NCBI RefSeq assembly: GCF_014639315.1
Contig: NZ_BMFY01000013.1
Location: 1-64,000, forward strand
Length of the DNA stretch: 64,000 nt
Direction: 5' to 3'
From: Sediminivirga luteola
GTDB lineage: Bacteria; Actinomycetota; Actinomycetes; Actinomycetales; Brevibacteriaceae
In this document: piece by piece, positions 9,800 through 18,492 of the stretch
How positions within the stretch are numbered: position 1 is the stretch's first letter
How the letters are laid out: each line of letters starts with the position of its first letter
Notes under the pieces: model-generated
The model's input: only the letters and a program-made list of their open reading frames with translations
Told to the model about the DNA's origin: nothing
Database searches by the model: none
Position numbers and translations under genes: made by a program

Positions 9800-10740
9800 C
9801 GCAGGCTCCTTCCGGTGAGGTCGAGGAACACGTCCTCCAGGGTGCGCTGTTCCAGCGCCAGGGCGGTCACCTCGGAGCCGTGCTGGATCACCGCGCCGGT
9901 GAGCTCGTGCACGGCGGTGGTGGACACCTTGCCGGTGAGCGTCACGGTGGCGCCTGAGATCCGCAGCTCGTGGCCATGCCGGGCGGCGAGGGCCTCGAGC
10001 GCCTCCTGCAGCACAGGCTCGGGCCGCTGGGCGAGTTCCAGTCGCAGCCGGCGGACCGGTTCACCGTGGATCTCGGCACCGACCAGGGCGCCGGGGGTGC
10101 CGCGGGCGATCACGGTGCCGTGATCGACGATGACGACGTCGTCGGCCAGCCGCTCGGCGTCGTCGATGGTGTGCGTGGTGAGGACGATGGCGGTGCCGCG
10201 GGCGCGCAGTTCCTCCACGACCTCCCAGACCGCCAGCCGCGCCTGCGGGTCCATGCCGGCGGTGGGCTCGTCCAGGAACACCAGCTCAGGTTCGCCGACG
10301 AGCGCCGCTGCCAGCGCCACGCGCTGGCGTTCGCCGCCGGAGAGCCGTCGCACGGTGCGTCCGGCGAAGGCGGTGATGCCCAGCCGCTCGGCGAACTCGT
10401 CGATGTCCCGGGTGCGCGGGTAGAGCCGGGACAGATGCCGCAGCACCTCCATCGGGCGGCTGCCCATGGGGAGCCCGCCGTCCTGCAGCATCACGCCGGT
10501 GCGCGGGCTGGTCGCGGCGGCCTGGGCCACGGGATCGGCGCCGAAGGCGCGGACCGTCCCGGCGTCCGGGCGCAGCAGCCCGACGGCGAGGGCGATGGTG
10601 GTGGACTTCCCCGCGCCGTTGGGTCCGAGCAGGGCGAGGATGCTGCCGGGGGAGGCGCTCAGTGAGATTCCGGCGAGCGCCTGCACGGGACCGAAGGATT
10701 TGTGCACCCCATCGAGGGTGAGGACGGCGGCAGAGGGCAT
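9796..10740 (-). CDS. ABC transporter ATP-binding protein (exporter type)
   Basis: About 314 aa. Walker A is GPNGAGKST (about residue 38), the signature is LSGGERQRVALA, Walker B is LVFLDEPTAGMD, and the switch histidine is in VLTTHTIDDAE. The C-terminal extension after residue 220 is typical of daunorubicin-type (DrrA-like) exporter ATPases. It heads the unit ATPase-permease-ctaA and is divergent from sufR across 142 bp containing direct repeats. Confidence 0.93.
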   Translation of the reverse strand: MPSAAVLTLDGVHKSFGPVQALAGISLSASPGSILALLGPNGAGKSTTIALAVGLLRPDAGTVRAFGADPVAQAAATSPRTGVMLQDGGLPMGSRPMEVLRHLSRLYPRTRDIDEFAERLGITAFAGRTVRRLSGGERQRVALAAALVGEPELVFLDEPTAGMDPQARLAVWEVVEELRARGTAIVLTTHTIDDAERLADDVVIVDHGTVIARGTPGALVGAEIHGEPVRRLRLELAQRPEPVLQEALEALAARHGHELRISGATVTLTGKVSTTAVHELTGAVIQHGSEVTALALEQRTLEDVFLDLTGRSLR

Positions 10741-10769
10741 AGGGCTTCAGTCTACCGTTGTTCTACTCG

Positions 10770-10806
10770 AAGTAGAGAACCCGAGGCCCAAGTGGAGAAC
10801 CCGAGG
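10770..10806. promoter_or_regulatory. Two 17-bp direct repeats with 20-bp period upstream of sufR
   Basis: AAGTAGAGAACCCGAGG (10770-10786) and AAGTGGAGAACCCGAGG (10790-10806) differ at one base and are 20 bp apart, about two helical turns. The first copy is also the right arm of an inverted repeat TCTACT-CGA-AGTAGA (10762-10776). The pair lies in the short region between the divergent ABC exporter and sufR, so it is a good candidate for a regulator-binding site. No protein is assigned. Confidence 0.5.
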
Positions 10807-10880
10807 GCTTAGGGCACCCTTGTTTCCGCCCCGGAATATTTTTCGACATGATTGTCTTGTGAATATCGAGAGGGGGCGTA

Positions 10881-10892
10881 GTGTGATCACAC
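10881..10892. promoter_or_regulatory. Perfect 12-bp palindrome over the sufR start codon
   Basis: GTGTGATCACAC is self-complementary and includes the proposed GTG start of sufR at 10883. Autoregulation by SufR binding near its own start is common in the family, so this is a candidate operator. That role is inference. Confidence 0.45.
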
Positions 10893-11695
10893 GCAAGTCC
10901 ACTGTCGATGGCGGCGGCCGCGCAGGCGGTGCCGGAACTGCCGGCAGGATAGGCGCGGGCAGCTCGCAGGACATGAAGACCCGGCAGCGGGTCTTCGCGG
11001 CCATCCTGGAGCACGGGCCGATCCCGGCCTCCCGCCTCGCGCAGCAGATGAACCTGACGCCGGCGGCGATCCGGCGCCATCTCGACGCGCTCGTGCGCGC
11101 CGGCCGGATCGAGGTCCGCTCGGTGGGCCGTCCGAACGCCGGCCGCGGCCGCCCGGCACGCAACTACGTGGTGACCTCCGACGGCCACGAAGACCTGGAG
11201 ACCGCCTACGACGAACTCGCCGTCGATGTCCTGGGGTACCTCCAGGAGCACGCCGGCGAGGGCGCCGTGGCCGAGTTCGCCAGGCGCCGGATGGAGGCGA
11301 TCGAGCGTAGAGTGGCTCCCGCCGTGGAGGCAGCCGGCCCGGAGGTCGCGGCGAAGTCCCGCGCCCTGGGCGAGGCGCTCTCGCGGGAGGGCTACTCGGC
11401 CTCGGCCACCCCGGTCGCGGCGGGCACCCCGATGGAGGCCATGCAGCTGTGCCAGGGGCACTGCCCGATCCAGCAGGTCGCCGCGGAGTTCCCCGAATTC
11501 TGCGAGGTCGAGCGGGAGAGCTTCGCCAGGATGCTCGGCGTCGATGTGCGGAGGCTGTCCACGCTCGCCAACGGCGACCACGTCTGCACCACCCACATCC
11601 CGACCTCCAACTTCCACCGGCCACTGCTCGACATCCCGTACGGCTCGTACGGAGCACGCACCCGAACCAGCACGAAGGAGGCTTCCGGTGACTGA
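10883..11695 (+). CDS. sufR: SufR-like Fe-S responsive transcriptional regulator
   Basis: About 270 aa. A winged helix-turn-helix DNA-binding domain at residues 30-100 ([21 protein letters not shown]) is followed by a C-terminal part with cysteines expected to hold a cluster: C-QGH-C in [15 protein letters not shown] in [12 protein letters not shown] and C in DHVCTTHIP. This is the actinobacterial SufR arrangement, which in known cases represses the suf operon when the cluster is intact. The GTG at 10883 has GAGAGGGGG upstream. The stop overlaps sufB by 8 nt, so it is the first gene of the suf operon. Confidence 0.88.
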   Translation: MITRKSTVDGGGRAGGAGTAGRIGAGSSQDMKTRQRVFAAILEHGPIPASRLAQQMNLTPAAIRRHLDALVRAGRIEVRSVGRPNAGRGRPARNYVVTSDGHEDLETAYDELAVDVLGYLQEHAGEGAVAEFARRRMEAIERRVAPAVEAAGPEVAAKSRALGEALSREGYSASATPVAAGTPMEAMQLCQGHCPIQQVAAEFPEFCEVERESFARMLGVDVRRLSTLANGDHVCTTHIPTSNFHRPLLDIPYGSYGARTRTSTKEASGD

Positions 11696-13124
11696 TACCG
11701 CGGAGACCAACCACATCATCGAGGCGAACCCGCAGCTGAAGGACATCGGCAACTACGCCTACGGCTGGGCCGATCCGGACGTCGCCGGCGCGACCGCCAA
11801 GCGCGGCCTGAGCGAGGCCGTCGTGCGGGAGATCTCCGGCCTGAAGAACGAGCCGGAGTGGATGCTCCAGCGCCGGCTCAAGGGCCTGAAGATGTTCGAG
11901 CGCAAGCCCATGCCGACCTGGGGCGGCGATCTGACCGGGATCGACTTCGACGACATCAAGTACTTCGTCCGGTCCACCGAGAAGCAGGCCCAGACCTGGG
12001 ATGACCTGCCCGAGGACATTAAGCGCACCTACGACAAGCTGGGCATCCCCGAGGCGGAGAAGCAGCGCCTCGTGGCCGGCGTCGCCGCGCAGTACGAATC
12101 CGAGGTGGTCTACCACAAGATCAACGAGGAGCTCGAGAGCCAGGGCGTCATCTTCCTCGACACCGACACCGCCCTGCGGGAGCACCCGGAGATCTTCGAG
12201 GAGTACTTCGGCACCGTGATCCCGACCGGCGACAACAAGTTCGCCGCGCTCAACACGGCCGTGTGGTCCGGCGGCTCCTTCATCTACGTCCCCAAAGGCG
12301 TTCACGTGGAGATCCCGCTGCAGGCCTACTTCCGGATCAACACCGAGAACATGGGCCAGTTCGAGCGCACGCTCATCATCGCCGACGAGGGCTCCTACGT
12401 GCACTACGTCGAGGGCTGCACCGCGCCGATCTACAAGTCGGACTCGTTGCACTCGGCCGTCGTGGAGATCATCTGCAAGAAGAACTCCCGGGTGCGCTAC
12501 ACGACGATCCAGAACTGGTCGAACAACGTGTACAACCTGGTGACCAAGCGCGCCGTCGCGGAAGAGGGCGCCACCATGGAGTGGGTCGACGGCAACATCG
12601 GCTCCAAGGTGACCATGAAGTACCCGGCCATCTGGCTGACCGGGCCGCACGCCCGCGGCGAGACCCTCTCCGTGGCATTCGCCGGCAACGGCCAGCACCA
12701 GGACACCGGGGCCAAGATGGTGCACGCCGCCCCGCACACCTCCTCGTCCATCGTGTCGAAGTCCGTGGCCCGTGGCGGCGGCCGGGCCGGTTACCGGGGA
12801 CTGGTGCAGGTGCAGCCGGGCGCGGAGCACTCCTCCAACACGGTGCTGTGCGACGCTCTGCTGGTCGACAACATCTCCCGGTCCGACACCTACCCCTATA
12901 TCGACATCCGGGAGGACGACGTCTCCCTCGGCCACGAGGCGACGGTGTCGAAGGTGAGCGAGGACCAGTTGTTCTACCTCATGTCCCGCGGCCTGGAGGA
13001 GACCGAGGCCATGGCGATGATCGTGCGCGGGTTCATCGAGCCGATCGCGCGCGAGCTTCCGATGGAGTACGCGCTGGAACTCAACCGGCTGATCGAGCTC
13101 CAGATGGAGGGCGCGGTCGGCTGA
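11688..13124 (+). CDS. sufB: Fe-S cluster assembly scaffold SufB
   Basis: Core of the SufBCD scaffold complex that builds Fe-S clusters in the cytosol. It is about 478 aa, a normal uninterrupted length, so there is no intein here, unlike the M. tuberculosis homologue. Typical segments are [39 protein letters not shown] and the C-terminal [13 protein letters not shown]. The GTG at 11688 follows AAGGAGG at 11675-11681 and overlaps the end of sufR. sufD follows after 104 bp. Confidence 0.97.
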   Translation: MTDTAETNHIIEANPQLKDIGNYAYGWADPDVAGATAKRGLSEAVVREISGLKNEPEWMLQRRLKGLKMFERKPMPTWGGDLTGIDFDDIKYFVRSTEKQAQTWDDLPEDIKRTYDKLGIPEAEKQRLVAGVAAQYESEVVYHKINEELESQGVIFLDTDTALREHPEIFEEYFGTVIPTGDNKFAALNTAVWSGGSFIYVPKGVHVEIPLQAYFRINTENMGQFERTLIIADEGSYVHYVEGCTAPIYKSDSLHSAVVEIICKKNSRVRYTTIQNWSNNVYNLVTKRAVAEEGATMEWVDGNIGSKVTMKYPAIWLTGPHARGETLSVAFAGNGQHQDTGAKMVHAAPHTSSSIVSKSVARGGGRAGYRGLVQVQPGAEHSSNTVLCDALLVDNISRSDTYPYIDIREDDVSLGHEATVSKVSEDQLFYLMSRGLEETEAMAMIVRGFIEPIARELPMEYALELNRLIELQMEGAVG

Positions 13125-13131
13125 CGCCGCC

Positions 13132-13150
13132 GGTGCCTTTGGAAGGCACC
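13132..13150 (+). other. Intercistronic hairpin between sufB and sufD
   Basis: GGTGCCTT-TGG-AAGGCACC is a perfect 8-bp stem with a 3-nt loop, 8 nt after the sufB stop. No T-run follows, so it is more likely an mRNA stability or processing element, or a weak attenuator, than a terminator. The sufB-sufD gap (104 bp) is the longest inside the operon. Confidence 0.5.
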
Positions 13151-13228
13151 CCGCCAGGCGATGCCTGTGCACCCGTGAAGACATCGATGTACGTGAGCGC
13201 CTGCGCGCTAAGGAGGCAGACGAAAGAC

Positions 13229-14434
13229 GTGACCGCAGCAGCCAATGAATCCGTCCAGGCGGGCCAGCCCGCTCAGCACGGTGCCGTGCCGCATTCGCAC
13301 GGCGCCGGCGCCCAGGTGCCGGCCTTGTCCCGTGACGACCGCATCCGCTCCTTCGATCCCGCGGACTACCCGCAGGTCACCGGCACCCAGGAGGAGTGGC
13401 GCTACACGCCGCTGAAGCAGATCGGCGATCTGCTCGTCGACGAAGCCGGCACCGGCACGCTCGGCGCCGAGGAGGCTCTTCCCGCGGGCGTGACCAGCCG
13501 GGCCATCGGCCTGGAGGAGGCGCGCGCGCTGGGCATCCCGGCGCCGGAGGACCGCCCGGCTGCGATCGCCGCCGCCCGCGCGCCGCAGGTGCTGCACTAC
13601 GACATCGCGCAGGACGCGCAGCTGAGCGAGCCGGTTTTCATCGGCTTCACCGGGACCGATGCCGGGCAGGTGGCGCACAGCCATGTGGCGATCACGGCCG
13701 GGGCGAACTCCACCGCGACCGTCGTGATCGAGCACAAGGGAGAGGCCAAGCTCAGCCAGCTGCTCTCCACCGTCATCGGCGCCGGTGCCAAGCTGACCGT
13801 CATCTCGCTCCAGCTCTGGGACGATGAGGCGGTGCACCTGGCCCAGCACGACGGCAAGGTCGGCCGCGACGCCGAGTACAAGCACATCGCCATCAGCCTG
13901 GGCGGCAAGATCGTCCGGGTGGCCTCGAACGTCGTCTACGACGGCCCCGGCGGCGACGCCCGCCTGCTGGGCCTGTACTTCGCCGATGCCGGGCAGTACC
14001 TGGAGCACCGCACCTTCATCGACCACAACGCGCCGAACGCCAACTCGGACGTGCTCTACAAGGGCGCGCTCCAGGGCGAGGGCGCGCACACGGTCTGGGT
14101 GGGCGATGTGCTCATCCGGAACGAGGCGCTGGGCATCAACACGTACGAGCTGAACCGGAACCTGGTGCTCACGGACGGCGCCCGCGCCGACTCGGTGCCG
14201 AACCTGGAGATCGAGACCGGCGAGATCGAAGGAGCCGGCCATGCCTCCTCCACCGGCCGCTTCGACGAGGAGCACCTGTTCTACCTGATGTCCCGCGGCA
14301 TCCCCGAGATCGTCGCCCGCCGCCTCGTGGTGCGCGGCTTCTTCAACGAGGTCATCCAGCAGATCAAGGTGCCCGAGGTGGAGGCCCGCCTGATGGATGC
14401 CATCGAGGAGGAGCTGCAGCGGAGCATGCTGTGA
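13229..14434 (+). CDS. sufD: Fe-S cluster assembly protein SufD
   Basis: Second scaffold subunit, paired with SufB and the ATPase SufC. About 401 aa. The N-terminal helical region has the EEWRYTPLKQIGDLL motif, then a beta-helix, then the C-terminal motif [25 protein letters not shown] shared by SufB/SufD. The start is the GTG at 13229 after a strong AAGGAGG (13210-13216, spacing about 12). Its stop overlaps the Rieske gene by 4 nt (GTGA). Confidence 0.95.
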   Translation: MTAAANESVQAGQPAQHGAVPHSHGAGAQVPALSRDDRIRSFDPADYPQVTGTQEEWRYTPLKQIGDLLVDEAGTGTLGAEEALPAGVTSRAIGLEEARALGIPAPEDRPAAIAAARAPQVLHYDIAQDAQLSEPVFIGFTGTDAGQVAHSHVAITAGANSTATVVIEHKGEAKLSQLLSTVIGAGAKLTVISLQLWDDEAVHLAQHDGKVGRDAEYKHIAISLGGKIVRVASNVVYDGPGGDARLLGLYFADAGQYLEHRTFIDHNAPNANSDVLYKGALQGEGAHTVWVGDVLIRNEALGINTYELNRNLVLTDGARADSVPNLEIETGEIEGAGHASSTGRFDEEHLFYLMSRGIPEIVARRLVVRGFFNEVIQQIKVPEVEARLMDAIEEELQRSML

Positions 14435-14763
14435 GCTTCGCCGTGGCCTGCGCCAGGTCCGAGCTCGCCCCCGGCAAGGCCGTGAGGGCCGAGGTGGGAG
14501 AGCGCGAGCTGTGCATCGTGCAGGACGAATCCGGCACCGTGCACGCCCTGGACGACATCTGCACGCACGGCGACGTCTCGCTCTCCGAGGGCGAGGTCGA
14601 AGGCTGCACGATCGAGTGCTGGGGCCACGGCTCCCGCTTCGACCTGACCACGGGCGAGCCGCAGACCCCGCCGGCCTGGGAGCCGGTCAGGGTCTACCCC
14701 GTCTCCCTGGAGGGCGAGGACGTCCTGGTCGACATCGACAACCCGATCAACCCGAGCACGTAG
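14431..14763 (+). CDS. Rieske [2Fe-2S] ferredoxin of the suf operon
   Basis: Small soluble protein of 110 aa. The cluster ligands are visible as C-T-H (CTHGDVSLSEG, about residue 44) and C-W-G-H (CWGHGSRF, about residue 64), the Rieske Cys/His pattern. It is the non-heme iron oxygenase ferredoxin type commonly inserted between sufD and sufC in actinobacteria, and presumably supplies electrons for Fe-S assembly or is a client. Translation starts at a GTG overlapping the sufD stop. Confidence 0.9.
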   Translation: MSFAVACARSELAPGKAVRAEVGERELCIVQDESGTVHALDDICTHGDVSLSEGEVEGCTIECWGHGSRFDLTTGEPQTPPAWEPVRVYPVSLEGEDVLVDIDNPINPST

Positions 14764-14777
14764 AGAAAGAGAACGAC

Positions 14778-15536
14778 ATGCCTACACTGTCCATCCGCGA
14801 TCTGCATGTGAGCGTCGAGACCGATCAGGGCGCCAAGGAGATCCTCAAGGGCGTCAACCTGGACATCAACTCCAATGAGACTCATGCCGTCATGGGCCCC
14901 AACGGCTCCGGCAAGTCCACCCTCGCCTACTCCCTGGCGGGCCACCCCAAGTACGAGGTGACCGCCGGCACCGCCGAGCTCGACGGCGAGGACCTGCTGG
15001 AGATGTCCGTGGACGAGCGGGCCCGCGCCGGCCTGTTCCTGGCCATGCAGTACCCGGTGGAGGTTCCCGGCGTCACGGTGACGAACTTCCTGCGCTCGGC
15101 CAAGACCGCCATCGACGGCGAGGCCCCCAAGCTGCGCACCTGGACCAAGGAGCTGAACGCCGCCATGGAGGCGCTCCGGGTCGATCCGAGCTTCGCCGCG
15201 CGCAACGTGAACGAGGGCTTCTCCGGGGGTGAGAAGAAGCGCCAGGAGATCCTCCAGATGGAGCTGCTCAAGCCGAAGTTCGCGGTGCTCGACGAGACCG
15301 ACTCCGGCCTCGACGTGGACGCGCTGCGCGTGGTTTCCGAGGGGGTCAACCGGGCGAAGCAGAACACCGATGTGGGCATCCTGCTGATCACGCACTACAC
15401 CCGGATCCTGCAGTACATCAAGCCGGATCACGTGCACGTCTTCGTCGACGGCAGGGTCGCCGAGGAAGGCGGCCCGGAACTGGCCGAGCGGCTGGAGAAC
15501 GAAGGCTACGACCGGTTCCTGAGCGCGACGGCCTGA
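14778..15536 (+). CDS. sufC: Fe-S cluster assembly ATPase SufC
   Basis: Soluble ABC-type ATPase of the SufBCD scaffold, about 252 aa. Walker A is GPNGSGKST, the signature is FSGGEKKRQEI, Walker B is FAVLDETDSGLD and the switch is ITHYTRIL. The TDSGLDVDALR ending is specific for SufC. The ATG at 14778 has an AGAAAGAGAA stretch upstream. It lies 14 bp after the Rieske gene and 11 bp before sufS. Confidence 0.97.
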   Translation: MPTLSIRDLHVSVETDQGAKEILKGVNLDINSNETHAVMGPNGSGKSTLAYSLAGHPKYEVTAGTAELDGEDLLEMSVDERARAGLFLAMQYPVEVPGVTVTNFLRSAKTAIDGEAPKLRTWTKELNAAMEALRVDPSFAARNVNEGFSGGEKKRQEILQMELLKPKFAVLDETDSGLDVDALRVVSEGVNRAKQNTDVGILLITHYTRILQYIKPDHVHVFVDGRVAEEGGPELAERLENEGYDRFLSATA

Positions 15537-15547
15537 AGGGACGGGTG

Positions 15548-16837
15548 ATGTTCGACGCGGCCGAGGTGGAGCGCATCCGCAACGACTTCCCGCTGCTGGG
15601 GCACTACCAGGAGCAGGAGGCCGGCGGGCGCCGGCTGGCCTACCTCGACTCCGGGGCGACGTCGCAGAAGCCGCTGAGCGTGCTGGAGGCGGAGCAGGAG
15701 TTCTACGAGCGCCGCAACGCCGCAGTGCACCGCGGTGCGCACCAGCTGGCGGTGGAGGCGACCGAGGCGTTCGAGGACGCCCGCGCTGCCGTGGCCGGGT
15801 TCGTCGGCGCCGGCGAGCGCGAGATCGTCTGGGCGAAGAACGCCACGGAGGCGCTCAACCTCGTCGCCTACGGCTTCGTCAACGCCAGTGCCGGGCTCGG
15901 CGGCCCGGAGGCGGAGCGCTTCCGGATCGGGCCGGGCGCCAACCTGGTCATCACCGAGATGGAGCACCACGCCAATCTGGTGCCCTGGCAGCAGGTCGCG
16001 GCGCACACCGGAGCCGAACTGCGGGTCATCCCGGTGACGGATGCCGGTCGTCTCGACCTGGAGCGGGCCGAGGCGCTGGTGGACTCCGCCACCGCCGTGC
16101 TGGCCTTCACCCACGCCTCGAACGTCCTGGGCACCGTCAACCCGGCCCGGCGCCTGGTCGATCTGGCCCGCGCCCACGACGCCGTCACGGTGCTGGACGC
16201 CTGCCAGTCGGTGCCGCACTTCGGCGTGGACCTGCCCGCGCTCGGCGTCGACTTCGCCGCCTTCTCCGGGCACAAGATGCTCGGGCCCACCGGCATCGGC
16301 GTGCTGTACGGGCGCGCCGAGCTGCTGGACGCCCTGCCGCCCTTCCTGACCGGCGGTTCCATGATCACGACGGTCGACTACCAGCAGGCCTCCTTCATGC
16401 CGGCCCCGCAGCGGTTCGAAGCCGGCACCCAGCCGGTGGCCCAGGCGGTGGGACTGGCCGCGGCGGCGCGTTACCTGGCCGAGACCGGCATGGACCGGAT
16501 CGCCGCCTGGGAGGAACACCTGGCCGGGCGGATGCTCGCCGGCCTGCAGGAGATCCCTGGAGTGCGCGTCATCGGCCCGGAGGAGATCGGCCAGCCGGGG
16601 GACCGGCTGGCGACGGTCGCCTTCGACGTGGAAGGGGTCCACGCCCACGATGTGGGCCAGTTCCTGGACGAACGGGGTATCGCGGTGCGGGTGGGTCACC
16701 ACTGCGCGCAACCGCTGCACCGGCGGTTCGGCGTGACCGCGACCACCAGGGCCAGCGCCTACCTGCACACGACCGAGGAGGAGATCGACGTCCTCCTTGG
16801 CACGGTCGCCGAGGTTCGCGGCTTCTTCCTCCGGTGA
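15548..16837 (+). CDS. sufS: Cysteine desulfurase SufS
   Basis: PLP enzyme that takes sulfur from cysteine and passes it to SufU. About 429 aa. The PLP lysine is in FSGHKMLGPTGIGVLYG, the histidine region is TEMEHHANLVPW and the catalytic cysteine is in RVGHHCAQPLHRRFG near residue 380, all as in group II (SufS/CsdA) enzymes. The ATG at 15548 was chosen; a GTG three bases earlier is also in frame. It is followed by an 83-bp gap holding a minicistron before sufU. Confidence 0.96.
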   Translation: MFDAAEVERIRNDFPLLGHYQEQEAGGRRLAYLDSGATSQKPLSVLEAEQEFYERRNAAVHRGAHQLAVEATEAFEDARAAVAGFVGAGEREIVWAKNATEALNLVAYGFVNASAGLGGPEAERFRIGPGANLVITEMEHHANLVPWQQVAAHTGAELRVIPVTDAGRLDLERAEALVDSATAVLAFTHASNVLGTVNPARRLVDLARAHDAVTVLDACQSVPHFGVDLPALGVDFAAFSGHKMLGPTGIGVLYGRAELLDALPPFLTGGSMITTVDYQQASFMPAPQRFEAGTQPVAQAVGLAAAARYLAETGMDRIAAWEEHLAGRMLAGLQEIPGVRVIGPEEIGQPGDRLATVAFDVEGVHAHDVGQFLDERGIAVRVGHHCAQPLHRRFGVTATTRASAYLHTTEEEIDVLLGTVAEVRGFFLR

Positions 16838-16897
16838 GCGCACGGGGCAGATGAACACGGGGACGATGGACGCGGGCAGATGAAGGAGACGAGCTGC

Positions 16898-16924
16898 ATG
16901 AGGGACGTGAGGGACACGGCATGA
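16898..16924 (+). other. Possible 8-codon minicistron in front of sufU
   Basis: An ATG at 16898 with AAGGAG at 16883-16888 opens a frame of eight codons whose TGA overlaps the ATG of sufU (ATGA). It has a better ribosome-binding site than sufU itself, so ribosomes finishing it could restart on sufU. Nothing is known about the peptide. It may simply be an alternative landing site. Confidence 0.35.
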
Positions 16925-17442
16925 GCCTGGAACAGCTGTACCAGCAGGTCATCCTCGATCACGCGCGGCAGCGGCACGGCAACACCGTGCCGATCTCCGG
17001 CCTGCCCGAGGTGCCGCGCCCGCCGTACTTCGGCCATTCCCATCAGGTGAACCCGACCTGCGGTGACGAGATCACCGTCGAGGTGGAGCGGCGGGAAGAG
17101 GACGGGCGGATCGTGCTGCGCTGGGACGGCCAGGGCTGCTCGATCTCCATGGCCTCGGCCAGCGTGCTCTCCGAGCTGGCCCAGGAGGCGAAGCCGGACG
17201 AGGTCGCACCGGTCATGGCCGGCTTCCAGGCGCTCATGCACTCCCGGGGCCAGGGCGCACCGGACGAGGAACTGCTGGGCGATGCTGCGGCCTTCCACGG
17301 GGTGTCCCGCTATCCCGCGCGGATCAAATGCGCGCTGCTGGCCTGGAAGGCCTTCGAGGACGCGCTGCGCCAGGCCAGCGCCGACTATCCTGACGAGAAC
17401 GGCGACCGGAGCACCGGTGCCGGACGGAACGAGGAGGACTGA
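16921..17442 (+). CDS. sufU: Sulfur relay/scaffold protein SufU
   Basis: Zinc-dependent sulfur acceptor for SufS, about 173 aa, slightly longer than the usual 150 because of an acidic tail. The three conserved cysteines are in NPTCGDEI, GQGCSISMASASVL and RIKCALLAWKAF. The N-terminus LEQLYQQVILDHARQRH is typical. Its own GAGGG lies 7 nt before the ATG. Its stop overlaps sufT (TGATG). Confidence 0.95.
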   Translation: MSLEQLYQQVILDHARQRHGNTVPISGLPEVPRPPYFGHSHQVNPTCGDEITVEVERREEDGRIVLRWDGQGCSISMASASVLSELAQEAKPDEVAPVMAGFQALMHSRGQGAPDEELLGDAAAFHGVSRYPARIKCALLAWKAFEDALRQASADYPDENGDRSTGAGRNEED

Positions 17443-17777
17443 TGCCCGAGGTCATCGACGGGCCCACCAATGCCACGCCCGAGGAGGTCGCCGAGGCCCT
17501 GAAAGACGTCGTCGATCCCGAACTCGGGGTCAACATCGTCGATCTCGGCCTGGTCTACGGCCTCTCCGTGGAGGACGACGGCACCGCCGTCATCGAGATG
17601 ACGCTCACCTCCGCCGCCTGCCCGCTCACCGACGTGATCGAGGACCAGACCCGCGAGAGCCTGATGGACATCGTGCCGCAGTACCGGATCAACTGGGTCT
17701 GGATGCCGCCGTGGGGACCGGAGCGGATCACCCCCGACGGCCGGGAGCAGATGCGCGCGCTCGGCTTCAACATCTAG
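17442..17777 (+). CDS. sufT: SufT-like MIP18/DUF59 Fe-S maturation factor
   Basis: 111-aa protein of the metal-sulfur cluster biosynthesis (DUF59, PaaD-like) family. The signature is DPELGVNIVDLGLVYGL, followed by MTLTSAACPLTDVI with the conserved cysteine. In other bacteria SufT assists delivery of Fe-S clusters. It overlaps sufU at its start and the RNase HI gene at its end (TAGTG), so it is embedded in the operon. Confidence 0.92.
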   Translation: MPEVIDGPTNATPEEVAEALKDVVDPELGVNIVDLGLVYGLSVEDDGTAVIEMTLTSAACPLTDVIEDQTRESLMDIVPQYRINWVWMPPWGPERITPDGREQMRALGFNI

Positions 17778-18478
17778 TGGCCGGCGCCACGGACGACGCG
17801 CTGCACGCGGCGGTTGACGGCTCCGCGCTCGGCAACCCGGGCCCGGCCGGCTGGGCCTGGTACATCGACGAGGACCGCTGGGCCGCCGGCGGCTGGCCGC
17901 GCGCGACGAACAACCAGGGCGAGCTGCAAGCGGTGAGCGAGCTGCTGCGCGCCACCGCGCACCTGGACCGGCCGCTGCACATCCTGTGCGACAGCCAGTA
18001 CGTGATCAACGCGGTGACCTCCTGGCTGCCGGGATGGAAACGCCGCGGCTGGAAGAAGGCCGACGGCAAGCCGGTGCTCAACCGCGAGCAGCTGCAGGAG
18101 ATCGACGCCGCGATGGCCGGCCGCGATGTCACCTTCGAGTGGGTCAAGGGGCACAACGACCACGAGCTCAACGAGGCGGCCGATCTCCGCGCCCGTGCCG
18201 CGGCGACCGCGTTCCAGCGCGGTGAGCCGGTTCCCGCCGGGCCCGGCCTGGGCGATCGCCCGGATGCCGGAGCCGGGCGCGAGCCGGGCGGCCCGTCGTC
18301 CGACGGTCAGCCCGGCGCCGGGCCGGAGGCGCCGCGTCCCCGCAGTCAGGTCGTCACCTGTACCCTGGAGGCCGGCGAGGCGGACGAGATCGTCCGCCGG
18401 GCCCGGGACCGCGGCGTCAGGCCGCAGGAGGAACTCGCCCGGCTGATCCGCGCCGGAATGTCCGCGCTCTACACCTGA
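17777..18478 (+). CDS. rnhA: Ribonuclease HI with C-terminal ribbon-helix-helix-like extension
   Basis: Removes RNA from RNA-DNA hybrids. About 233 aa, against 150-160 for a plain RNase HI. Catalytic acidic residues are seen in AAVDGSALGNPG (D), NNQGELQAV (E), ILCDSQYVI (D) and the HNDHELNEAADLRA end (D). After a Gly/Pro-rich linker (about 150-190) the last 45 residues (VVTCTLEAGEADEIVRR then ELARLIRAGMSAL) have a strand-helix-helix pattern like a CopG fold. The GTG overlaps the sufT stop. The fold of the tail is inference. Confidence 0.88.
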   Translation: MAGATDDALHAAVDGSALGNPGPAGWAWYIDEDRWAAGGWPRATNNQGELQAVSELLRATAHLDRPLHILCDSQYVINAVTSWLPGWKRRGWKKADGKPVLNREQLQEIDAAMAGRDVTFEWVKGHNDHELNEAADLRARAAATAFQRGEPVPAGPGLGDRPDAGAGREPGGPSSDGQPGAGPEAPRPRSQVVTCTLEAGEADEIVRRARDRGVRPQEELARLIRAGMSALYT

Positions 18479-18492
18479 AGGAGGCTGCTGCC

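Noticed and set aside
11688-13124. Intein in sufB, as in M. tuberculosis
   Set aside because: The frame is continuous at 478 aa with all SufB segments in order and no homing-endonuclease or splice motifs.
17442-17777. sufT as a phenylacetate degradation gene (paaD)
   Set aside because: The protein is DUF59-like but lies at the end of a complete suf operon with no paa genes.
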